A stretch of DNA of 19,713 nucleotides from an uncultured Bacteroidales bacterium. Its GTDB lineage: Bacteria; Bacteroidota; Bacteroidia; Bacteroidales; Paludibacteraceae. The position numbers and the translations under genes are program-made. Shown one piece after another: positions 1-5,534 of the stretch; position 1 is the first letter of the stretch; each line of letters starts with the position of its first letter. The stretch covers positions 1 through 19,713 of the forward strand of contig CAMOJA010000023.1 in the NCBI GenBank assembly GCA_946616535.1, given 5' to 3'. Under the pieces are notes generated by a model. That model was given only the letters and a program-made list of their open reading frames with translations, had not been told where the DNA came from and searched no databases.

Positions 1-52
1 GAGCATCTGCCTTACAAGCAGAGGGTCTGCGGTTCGAATCCGTAAACGCCCA
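1..52 (+). tRNA. tRNA-Val(TAC), 5' truncated
   Basis: This is the 3' two-thirds of a tRNA, cut by the window edge. The visible part starts in the 3' strand of the D stem. The anticodon stem TCTGC/GCAGA (6-10 and 18-22) encloses the loop CTTACAA, giving anticodon TAC at 13-15, which reads valine GUA codons. The T arm is 28-44 with loop TTCGAAT. The acceptor strand is 45-51 and the discriminator is A52. CCA is not encoded, so it must be added after transcription. The 5' acceptor strand lies outside the window, so acceptor pairing cannot be checked. Confidence 0.93.
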
Positions 53-92
53 CAACAAGAGGACACCACGCAAGGTGTCCTTCTTTGTTGTG
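51..92 (+). terminator. Rho-independent terminator of tRNA-Val
   Basis: The core stem GGACACC (61-67) and GGTGTCC (74-80) has a 6-nt loop and is followed by the T-rich TTCTTTGTTG. The stem extends outward (51-60 with 81-92) with two bulged T residues, so the hairpin reaches into the tRNA acceptor strand. The A-rich upstream arm would also allow some termination on the other strand. Confidence 0.8.
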
Positions 93-159
93 GAAGGCAC
101 TACGGCCTTCTCACCGCAGGCCGGGGCTCGGGTATAATTGAGGTAGAACGTTACGTACT

Positions 160-192
160 GGTCGCGATGTGGTCGCGGGCAGGTCGCGGGAA
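160..192. repeat. 11-nt tandem repeat, three units
   Basis: Three consecutive 11-nt units begin with GGTCGCG: 160-170, 171-181 and 182-192. The last four bases of the units differ. A second three-unit, 11-nt array with a similar core (GGTCAGCG) lies at 2960-2992. The region is non-coding. Confidence 0.75.
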
Positions 193-226
193 TGGACTCA
201 CTTTTTTCTCAAATTATGCGCTATTT

Positions 227-258
227 TTTGCGTATGTCAAAAAAAAGTTGTACCTTCG
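227..258 (+). promoter_or_regulatory. Degenerate Bacteroidota-type promoter
   Basis: TTTG at 227-230 is separated by exactly 20 nt from TACCTTCG at 251-258, one mismatch from TAnnTTTG. Its spacer (CGTATGTCA followed by an A run) closely matches the spacers of the tRNA-Ser and HAD-gene promoters. It may be a second, upstream promoter for cstA or a decayed copy of one. The downstream box overlaps the stem-loop at 250-293. Confidence 0.45.
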
Positions 259-293
259 ACCTCCTCCCCCATAGGGGGCCCCTTCGAAAGTAC
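250..293 (+). other. Stem-loop in the cstA leader
   Basis: GTACCTTCGA (250-259) pairs with TCGAAAGTAC (284-293) with one mismatch. An inner stem CCCCC (266-270) / GGGGG (274-278) has the loop ATA. No T run follows, so it is not a classical terminator. It may be an RNA structure in a long cstA leader or a DNA-level inverted repeat. Confidence 0.5.
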
Positions 294-321
294 AGTCGCA
301 TCCTGCTGGACATACACCAAT

Positions 322-339
322 AATAGAATAAATTCTATT
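322..339. promoter_or_regulatory. 18-nt palindrome upstream of the cstA promoter
   Basis: AATAGAAT (322-329) and ATTCTATT (332-339) are perfect inverted copies around AA. The element sits 23 nt upstream of the TTTG box of the cstA promoter, where a dimeric transcription factor could bind. Its AT-rich setting makes chance possible. Confidence 0.4.
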
Positions 340-362
340 TTTTGCGGAAAAATACATTTTTA

Positions 363-394
363 TTTGCGTATGTGCAATTTTTGTAGTACCTTTG
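363..394 (+). promoter_or_regulatory. Promoter of cstA
   Basis: TTTG (363-366), a 20-nt spacer and TACCTTTG (387-394) match the Bacteroidota vegetative promoter TTTG/TAnnTTTG. Transcription should start near 399-402, giving a leader of only about 20 nt before the ATG at 421. Confidence 0.8.
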
Positions 395-420
395 TAGCCT
401 AATTGGAAATTAGGCTTGGT

Positions 421-1938
421 ATGATTACTTTTATTGTTGCATTGATTTTATTGGTGGTAGGGTTCTTTACGTACGGAACCTTGGTGGAGAAGATTTTCGG
501 CATCGAGCCCGAGCGCAAGACTCCTGCACTGACGAAGACGGATGGTGTGGATTTTGTGCCGATGGCACCGTGGCGAATTTTCCTGGTTCAGTTTCTGAAT
601 ATCGCGGGTCTGGGACCTATCTTCGGCGCTATTATGGGTATCTTCTATGGTCCGGCGGCGTTTCTGTGGATTGTATTCGGTACGATTTTTGCCGGAGGCG
701 TGCATGATTACTTGAGCGGAATGCTCTCTATCCGTAAGGGCGGTGCGTCGCTGCCGGATATCATCGGCGACGAGTTGGGCAAAGGAGCCGGACTGAAGAT
801 GTTCATCCGTATTCTGACCTTGGTTCTGTTGATTCTGCTGACGACGACGTTTTTGAGCGGACCGGCTACGTTATTACAAGGCCTGGCAGGCTTGGGCACT
901 ATGGATTTTCAGGGACGGATGATACCTATCGTTTGGGTATTGATTATCTTCGGTTACTATGCCTTGGCTACGGTACTGCCTGTGGATAAACTCATCGGCC
1001 GATTCTATCCTATTTTCGGCGGCATCCTGCTGTTTATGGGCTTAGGCATCATGGTTGTGATGTTAGGATGGCATAGTAGCGAGATGCCGGAAGTGTTTGA
1101 CGGTTTGCAGAACCGGCAGACGAACGGTTTGCCGCTCTTTCCGATGATGTTCGTGAGTATCGCTTGCGGTGCTATTTCGGGTTTTCACGGGACACAGAGT
1201 CCTATCATGGCGCGGTGCGTGACGAACGAGCGTCAGGGGCGTTGGATCTTCTACGGCGCGATGGTAGCGGAAGGTATCTTGGCATTGATCTGGGCCGCCG
1301 CAGCAGGTACGTTCTTTGCAGATCCGGAGAAGGGTTTGTACGGCATTGACGGTCTGCAGGCTTTCGCGGCACAACATCCTGGGGAGAATATCGCTGCACT
1401 GGTGATTGACAAAGTAAGCCGTAGCTGGTTAGGGACCGTAGGCGGTATATTGGCCATCATCGGCGTGATTGCCGCGCCGATCACCAGCGGCGACACGGCT
1501 TTGCGTTCGGCGCGGCTGATCGTAGCGGATTTTTTGAAATGGGACCAGCGTCCGATACCGAAGCGTCTGATAATCGCCGTGCCGCTGTTCCTTTGCGTTT
1601 TCGGCATGGTGTTTGTGGATTTCAATGTCGTCTGGCGTTATTTCGCTTGGACGAACCAGACCTTAGCGGTCTTCACGCTGTGGGCAGGAACGTGTTGGCT
1701 GTATAAAAGAAATAGGGAGGGAGGAAAGTACCGTTTCGGGTACTTGGTTGCACTTATACCAGCGCTGTTCATGACGATGGTTTGCAGCAGTTATATACTG
1801 ATAGCGCCGGAGGGTCTGAACATGGCACCGGAGTACCGATGGATCGGTTATGCCATCGCCGGCGTGGTGACCTTAGGGTGCCTCTGCGGATTTGGTATGT
1901 GGACGAAGAAAGTGAAAAAAAATAATAAAAATACCTAA
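421..1938 (+). CDS. cstA: CstA-family transporter (carbon starvation protein A)
   Basis: This integral inner-membrane protein of 505 residues has about a dozen or more hydrophobic segments. The family transports small metabolites: E. coli CstA and BtsT are linked to pyruvate and peptide uptake during carbon limitation. Recognisable CstA features are the N-terminal membrane helix, the DGVDFVP motif (residues 41-47), the following NIAGLGPIFG segment, and the AGGVHDY stretch in the next helix. Length fits the short Bacteroidota form rather than the roughly 700-residue enterobacterial form. I chose ATG 421; the frame is open from TTG 403, but 403 lies almost at the predicted transcription start. 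The gene is preceded by its own promoter and a palindrome. The lysine- and asparagine-rich tail at 1911-1935 is part of an A-rich direct repeat that continues past the stop. The substrate is not predictable from sequence. Confidence 0.92.
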   Translation: MITFIVALILLVVGFFTYGTLVEKIFGIEPERKTPALTKTDGVDFVPMAPWRIFLVQFLNIAGLGPIFGAIMGIFYGPAAFLWIVFGTIFAGGVHDYLSGMLSIRKGGASLPDIIGDELGKGAGLKMFIRILTLVLLILLTTTFLSGPATLLQGLAGLGTMDFQGRMIPIVWVLIIFGYYALATVLPVDKLIGRFYPIFGGILLFMGLGIMVVMLGWHSSEMPEVFDGLQNRQTNGLPLFPMMFVSIACGAISGFHGTQSPIMARCVTNERQGRWIFYGAMVAEGILALIWAAAAGTFFADPEKGLYGIDGLQAFAAQHPGENIAALVIDKVSRSWLGTVGGILAIIGVIAAPITSGDTALRSARLIVADFLKWDQRPIPKRLIIAVPLFLCVFGMVFVDFNVVWRYFAWTNQTLAVFTLWAGTCWLYKRNREGGKYRFGYLVALIPALFMTMVCSSYILIAPEGLNMAPEYRWIGYAIAGVVTLGCLCGFGMWTKKVKKNNKNT

Positions 1939-1958
1939 CGGAGAAAATAATAAAAATA
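1919..1958. repeat. 15-nt direct repeat spanning the cstA stop
   Basis: The 15-nt sequence AAAATAATAAAAATA occurs at 1919-1933 and again at 1944-1958, 25 nt apart, with the cstA stop codon (1936-1938) between the copies. The low complexity makes this less telling than the other repeats, but it is the same pattern as the duplicated 3' end of engB. Confidence 0.5.
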
Positions 1959-1985
1959 ATTTTTTAGAAAAAAACATTAAAAACC

Positions 1986-2108
1986 CTTTTGAAGGCTTTT
2001 GAGCTGCGCTCAATGCGTTCTTTGTTGCTAAAAACTCCTAGTAAGCAAGCTTCCAGATAGTTTTTATCCCCAAACTACGCAACTCTGACGAGTAAAAGCC
2101 TTCAAAAG
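1986..2108. repeat. 123-nt imperfect inverted repeat (possible MITE-like element or structured RNA)
   Basis: The outer arms (1986-2000 and 2094-2108) are perfect 15-nt inverted copies (CTTTTGAAGGCTTTT). Inside, 2014-2036 and 2059-2081 are inverted copies matching at 18 of 23 positions, including TGCGT and TAAAAACT at the same places. A poorly paired internal loop separates the two stems and a 22-nt terminal loop (2037-2058) closes the structure. The element fills about half of the gap between cstA and engB. There is no obvious promoter inside. The flanks carry a loosely similar sequence (ACATTAAAAACC from 1974, ACATAAACC from 2109), which is too imperfect to count as a target-site duplication. 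Confidence 0.65.
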
Positions 2109-2214
2109 ACATAAACCTAAAAAACAATTTTAAATCGAAAGACCCGCGAACAGAACGAAGAAGAGCAATGCGCGGCGGAAAGGCATACACCCTAACAGGA
2201 CAAGAGACATTATT

Positions 2215-2874
2215 ATGATCAAGGAAGCCAAATATGTTATTTCGTCGCCGGACGTGAAGGATTGCCCGCAGAGCGGGTTGCCGGAGTATGCGTTTATCGG
2301 GCGAAGCAATGTGGGCAAATCGAGCCTGATCAATATGCTTTGCCATAACCCGAAGTTGGCGAAGACAAGTCAGAAGCCGGGAAAGACCTTGCTGATAAAC
2401 CATTTCATAGTCGAAAGTCAAGAGTCAAAAGTCGAAAGTCAAAAGTCGAAAGACCGCAGCGAAGCTACTCAAAGACAAGAATGGCACCTGGTCGATCTGC
2501 CGGGATACGGATATGCGCAAGCGGGACAGAAACAAAGGGAGGCGCTGAAACGGATGATCGAGCGGTACTGCCTGCTGCGGGAGCAGTTGGTGTGCCTGTT
2601 TGTGCTGATTGACTGCCGGCACGAGGCGCAGAAGATTGACCTGGAGTTTATGGCATGGCTGGGCGAGAACGGTGTGCCGTTTGCGATTGTCTTTACGAAA
2701 GGCGACAAGTTAGGAAGAGTGCGGTTGGCGGAAAACATAGAAGCGTATAAGAAACGATTATTGGAGGAATGGGAAGAGTTGCCGCCGATTTTTGTGACTT
2801 CATCAGAGACCAAATTAGGAGGAGACGAGTTAACCGCATACATAGAAAGTTTGACCGCCTCGCTAAAAGAATAA
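2215..2874 (+). CDS. engB: Ribosome biogenesis GTP-binding protein EngB/YsxC
   Basis: EngB is a cytoplasmic GTPase of the TrmE-Era-EngA-YihA-Septin group needed for late assembly of the 50S ribosomal subunit. All G motifs are visible: G1 GRSNVGKS (residues 29-36), G2 Thr58 in KPGKT, G3 DLPG (94-97), G4 TKGD (161-164) and G5 SSE (196-198). At 219 residues it is about 20 longer than usual. The excess is a charged insertion at residues 66-89 encoded by heptamer repeats (2409-2450) and following sequence, placed between G2 and G3 where the family normally has a short turn before the DLPGYG strand. The last codons and stop belong to the first copy of a 37-nt tandem duplication. The start at ATG 2215 lacks a Shine-Dalgarno site, as is usual in this phylum. 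No promoter box was found directly upstream. Confidence 0.95.
   Translation: MIKEAKYVISSPDVKDCPQSGLPEYAFIGRSNVGKSSLINMLCHNPKLAKTSQKPGKTLLINHFIVESQESKVESQKSKDRSEATQRQEWHLVDLPGYGYAQAGQKQREALKRMIERYCLLREQLVCLFVLIDCRHEAQKIDLEFMAWLGENGVPFAIVFTKGDKLGRVRLAENIEAYKKRLLEEWEELPPIFVTSSETKLGGDELTAYIESLTASLKE
2409..2450 (+). repeat. Heptamer array inside engB, six units
   Basis: Six 7-nt units of the form AGTCGAA or AGTCAAA/AGTCAAG run from 2409 to 2450 without interruption, followed by AGACCGC. Total length 42 nt keeps the reading frame and adds the stretch [14 protein letters not shown]. The same unit recurs in the TonB receptor gene at 3952-3986 and 4171-4198. Confidence 0.9.
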
Positions 2875-2926
2875 AGAGTAAAGAACAAAGACCGCTTCGC
2901 TGAAAGAATAAAGAGTAAAGACTAAA
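2853..2926 (+). repeat. 37-nt tandem duplication of the engB 3' end, with heptamers
   Basis: The units 2853-2889 and 2890-2926 match at 33 of 37 positions. The first contains the end of engB (TASLKE plus stop) and the second repeats it outside the gene. Each unit contains heptamers of the form AAAGANN: 2866-2893 (AAAGAAT, AAAGAGT, AAAGAAC, AAAGACC) and 2903-2923 (AAAGAAT, AAAGAGT, AAAGACT). Confidence 0.85.
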
Positions 2927-3022
2927 ATGCACAAAATCTTAAAAACAGTACATTTCCAAGGTCAGCGTAGCCTCAGCGCAACGTCAGCGCAAGGTCTGCC
3001 ATTTGAAACGATTTTGAATTGA
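2927..3022 (+). other. 31-codon frame resembling the receptor gene's start
   Basis: A short frame starting at ATG 2927 begins MHKILKTVHF, close to [10 protein letters not shown] at the start of the downstream receptor. At the DNA level 2927-2955 and 3032-3060 match at 23 of 29 positions, 105 nt apart. After the shared part the frame runs into an 11-nt repeat and stops at 3020-3022. The best reading is a partial duplication of the receptor's 5' end, possibly the remnant of the original start. A translated upstream frame is the alternative. Confidence 0.4.
2960..2992. repeat. 11-nt tandem repeat, three units
   Basis: The units 2960-2970, 2971-2981 and 2982-2992 share the core TCAGCG and have exact 11-nt spacing, followed by a partial fourth unit GGTCTGCC. 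The array lies between the duplicated start region and the receptor gene and resembles the array at 160-192 in period and core. Confidence 0.7.
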
Positions 3023-3031
3023 TATAGAACC

Positions 3032-5533
3032 GTGCTTAGATTCTTAAAAATAGTACATTTGTGGGTGTTGCTCTTTTTGAGCACGTTTTCTTTGTACGCG
3101 CGCAAGGCACGCGTATACGGATATGTGGTGGATCAGGACAATGTGGGTATCGAGCTGGTGAATGTAGCGGCGTGGAGTAAGGTACCAAGTGACCAAGTAC
3201 CAAGTACCGGAGAGTTATTAGGCGGCACCTCGACGAACAAGAACGGCTATTACGAATTGATTTTAGAGGAGGCGGATACGGTGGTGTTAAACTTCTCGAT
3301 GATCGGTTATACTACTGTGCAGCAACGGATTATCGATTTTCGGGATGTGTTGAATGTGAATGTGCAGATGCTGACGGACGAACAGATGCTGACGGAGATT
3401 GAGGTGCGCGGCATCAAACATACGCAGGGCACGATGGACCGCATCGACGCATCGACGACACGCGTCATGCCGGACGCTACGGGCGGTTCGATAGAGAGTC
3501 TGCTGATCACTTTTGCGGGTGTGAGCCAGACGAATGAGTTGAGCAGCCAGTATAACGTCCGCGGCGGTTCGTTTGACGAGAACTCCGTTTATGTCAACGG
3601 TATCGAGATCCACCGTCCGCTACTGATCCGCAGCGGTCAACAGGAGGGTTTGAGTTTTGTCAATCCAGAGATGGTGGAGAACGTGCATTTCTCAGCCGGC
3701 GGTTACGGAGCGCAGTACGGCGATAAGATGTCGTCGGTACTGGATATCACGTATAAACGCCCGCAGGCTTTTGAGGCGAGTATCAGCGCAAGTCTCCTCG
3801 GTGCGCAGTTGTATGTGGGCCACGGCGACAGCACGTACAGCCAGATGCACGGCCTGCGATACAAGACCAGCAAATATATGTTAGGCGGCCTGGCGACGAG
3901 CGGCAATTATCAGCCGACGTACATTGATTACCAGACGTTTATTACTTGGAGAGTCGAAAGTCGAAAGTCGAAAGTCGAAAGTCGAAAGAGGCCGTGGACG
4001 ATGTCGTTTTTGGGGAACGTGAGCCAGAATGACTACCGCTTCACGCCGGACAGTTTGAGTGAGTCGTTCGGCGGACAGAACGCGAAGAACCTCTCCATTT
4101 ATTATGAGGGCCAAGAGAAAGACCGCTTCCTGACGGCTTTTGCAGCGCTGAGCGCGAAAGGCAGGTATATAGTCGAAAGTAGAAAGTCGAAAGACGAAAG
4201 ACCTTCAGAGATAGAGATAGGGTTTGACGCAAGCGGGTTCTATACCAACGAGCGGGAGAATTTCGATATCACAGGCGAGTACGTGCTTTCGAATGCGCCG
4301 GCAGGAGAGATCACCGACGCCTTGGGAACGGGACTATTTCATCAACACGCACGCAACAGCCTGGAGGCCGGTGTGATTACGGTAGCTCATTCGGGGACCT
4401 GGCATAGCGGCAATAACGACTTGAAATGGGGCGTGAGCGGTCAGGCGGAACTGATCCGGGATCATATCAGCGAATGGGAATGGCGCGACTCGGCGGGTTA
4501 TTCGCTGCCGAATGACGGCAAGTCGATGGAACTCTATTACGCCTTACGCGGGGACAGTGCGATGCGTTCGGCGCGCGTACAAGGATACATCCAAAATGAA
4601 CATCGCTGGCACACCCGTTCGGGACAATGGATATTGACGGTCGGCGGCCGGTTGCAGTGGTGGAGCTGGAACAACGAGGTACTCCCCTCTCCGCGTGCAT
4701 CGGTCGAATGGATTCCCGGATGGAAACGCGACTTATGTTTCCGTTTGGCAACGGGTATGTACTATCAGGCGCCGTTCTACAAGGAGTTGCGCGACACCGT
4801 GACCGACGCGCTCGGCGTGACGCGTATCCAACTCAACAAAGACCTTCGCGCACAGCGTTCGGTGCATGTAGTGTTAGGCGGAGACTACTATTTCCGCGCA
4901 TGGGGACGGCCGTTCAAACTGACGGCGGAAGGCTATTACAAATATATCGACCGGATGGAGAGTTATACGGTGGACAATGTGCGGGTACGGTATTCGGGTC
5001 GCAATGACTCGCAGGGCTACGCCGGCGGTCTGGACCTGAAGCTCTACGGCGAGTTGGTTCCGGGCGCAGACAGCTGGATCTCATTCAGCACGATGGTGGC
5101 GCGGCAAAGGCTGTTGGGTTCAAGCCTGTGGATTCCGAGCCCCACGGAGCAACGGTACAACTTCTCGATGCTCTTCCAGGACTACATACCGCGATTGCCG
5201 CAGTTGAAATTTCACCTGAAGATGCAGTTTGCAGAAGGCCAGCCTTACTACGCGCCGCGAAATAACCAGGCTTGGGGCCGAATGCCGACTTACAAACGTA
5301 TCGACATAGGCGCAACTTATACCTTCAATGCGCAGACCGCCAAGTTTATGCGCGCACCAAGCGCCAAACATGTCAAGCAATGGGCGATCCAGTTTGAGGT
5401 GTTCAACCTCGTGGGATGGCGCAACGTGAACTCGTATTTCTGGGTAGCTGACGCTTACGGCGCACAATGGGCCAGCCCGAACTACCTGACGGGAAGACGA
5501 TTTAATTTGAAAATAACAGTAGATTTGAGATAA
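3032..5533 (+). CDS. TonB-dependent outer-membrane receptor with carboxypeptidase-like N-terminal domain
   Basis: This 833-residue outer-membrane receptor would import a ligand using energy from TonB-ExbBD. A Sec signal peptide covers residues 1 to about 23. A CarboxypepD_reg-like beta-sandwich follows (about 25-113), then a plug domain (about 140-240; landmarks [20 protein letters not shown] and [17 protein letters not shown]), then a beta-barrel to the C-terminal NLKITVDLR. No SusD partner is adjacent, so a glycan utilisation role is not supported; the ligand is unknown. The start is GTG 3032, the only candidate placed correctly for the signal peptide. Three repeat insertions occur in apparent loops: near residues 50-60 (VPSDQVPST), 308-321 ([12 protein letters not shown]) and 380-394 ([10 protein letters not shown]). 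The stop is one base before the mutS start, so the receptor, mutS, mltG and the next gene are probably one transcript. Confidence 0.9.
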   Translation: MLRFLKIVHLWVLLFLSTFSLYARKARVYGYVVDQDNVGIELVNVAAWSKVPSDQVPSTGELLGGTSTNKNGYYELILEEADTVVLNFSMIGYTTVQQRIIDFRDVLNVNVQMLTDEQMLTEIEVRGIKHTQGTMDRIDASTTRVMPDATGGSIESLLITFAGVSQTNELSSQYNVRGGSFDENSVYVNGIEIHRPLLIRSGQQEGLSFVNPEMVENVHFSAGGYGAQYGDKMSSVLDITYKRPQAFEASISASLLGAQLYVGHGDSTYSQMHGLRYKTSKYMLGGLATSGNYQPTYIDYQTFITWRVESRKSKVESRKRPWTMSFLGNVSQNDYRFTPDSLSESFGGQNAKNLSIYYEGQEKDRFLTAFAALSAKGRYIVESRKSKDERPSEIEIGFDASGFYTNERENFDITGEYVLSNAPAGEITDALGTGLFHQHARNSLEAGVITVAHSGTWHSGNNDLKWGVSGQAELIRDHISEWEWRDSAGYSLPNDGKSMELYYALRGDSAMRSARVQGYIQNEHRWHTRSGQWILTVGGRLQWWSWNNEVLPSPRASVEWIPGWKRDLCFRLATGMYYQAPFYKELRDTVTDALGVTRIQLNKDLRAQRSVHVVLGGDYYFRAWGRPFKLTAEGYYKYIDRMESYTVDNVRVRYSGRNDSQGYAGGLDLKLYGELVPGADSWISFSTMVARQRLLGSSLWIPSPTEQRYNFSMLFQDYIPRLPQLKFHLKMQFAEGQPYYAPRNNQAWGRMPTYKRIDIGATYTFNAQTAKFMRAPSAKHVKQWAIQFEVFNLVGWRNVNSYFWVADAYGAQWASPNYLTGRRFNLKITVDLR
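3184..3209 (+). repeat. ACCAAGT heptamer array in the receptor's first domain
   Basis: ACCAAGT occurs at 3184-3190, 3192-3198 and 3199-3205, then ACC. One extra G (3191) separates the first two copies. The array encodes VPSDQVPST in a loop of the carboxypeptidase-like domain, just before the conserved TxxNGYY segment. Confidence 0.7.
3952..3990 (+). repeat. Perfect AGTCGAA heptamer array in the receptor barrel
   Basis: Five perfect consecutive copies of AGTCGAA run from 3952 to 3986, with a partial sixth (AGAG). They encode [12 protein letters not shown]. Perfect identity of the copies suggests recent expansion or ongoing slippage. Confidence 0.92.
4171..4205 (+). repeat. Second, diverged AGTCGAA array in the receptor barrel
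   Basis: The units AGTCGAA, AGTAGAA, AGTCGAA, AGACGAA and AGACCTT follow each other at exact 7-nt spacing. They encode [10 protein letters not shown] in a probable loop between barrel strands. Confidence 0.85.
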
Positions 5534-5534
5534 T

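Larger units (their letters stand above)
93..420. other. Leader region between tRNA-Val and cstA
   Basis: This 330-nt stretch has no convincing gene. It holds a small hairpin (GAAGGC 93-98 with GCCTTC 105-110), a three-unit 11-nt repeat (160-192), a weak promoter-like site (227-258) merged with a strong stem-loop (250-293), an 18-nt palindrome (322-339) and the likely cstA promoter (363-394). A 77-residue frame starting at 169 has no protein-like composition and runs through all of these elements, so I do not call it. Confidence 0.7.

Noticed and set aside
133..138. TATAAT as a sigma70-type -10 box upstream of cstA
   Set aside because: Bacteroidota promoters use TAnnTTTG; a matching site with correct spacing exists at 363-394, and no TTGACA-like box is at the right distance.
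1974..2117. Target-site duplication flanking the inverted repeat
   Set aside because: The flanks ACATTAAAAACC and ACATAAACC are similar but unequal in length and in AT-rich DNA, so they do not support transposition on their own.
2038..2421. 127-residue minus-strand frame over the cstA-engB gap
   Set aside because: It crosses the inverted repeat and then runs antisense to engB; composition is not protein-like.
3054..3061. TACATTTG as a promoter for the receptor-mutS operon
   Set aside because: It matches TAnnTTTG but lies inside the signal-peptide codons and has no TTTG box 20 nt upstream.
3952..4205. Regularly spaced repeats as a CRISPR array
   Set aside because: The units are contiguous 7-mers without spacers and lie inside an open reading frame; no cas genes are present.
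3032..5533. SusC-type member of a polysaccharide utilisation locus
   Set aside because: No SusD-like lipoprotein or glycosidase lies next to it; neighbours are mutS and mltG, so the ligand was left open.
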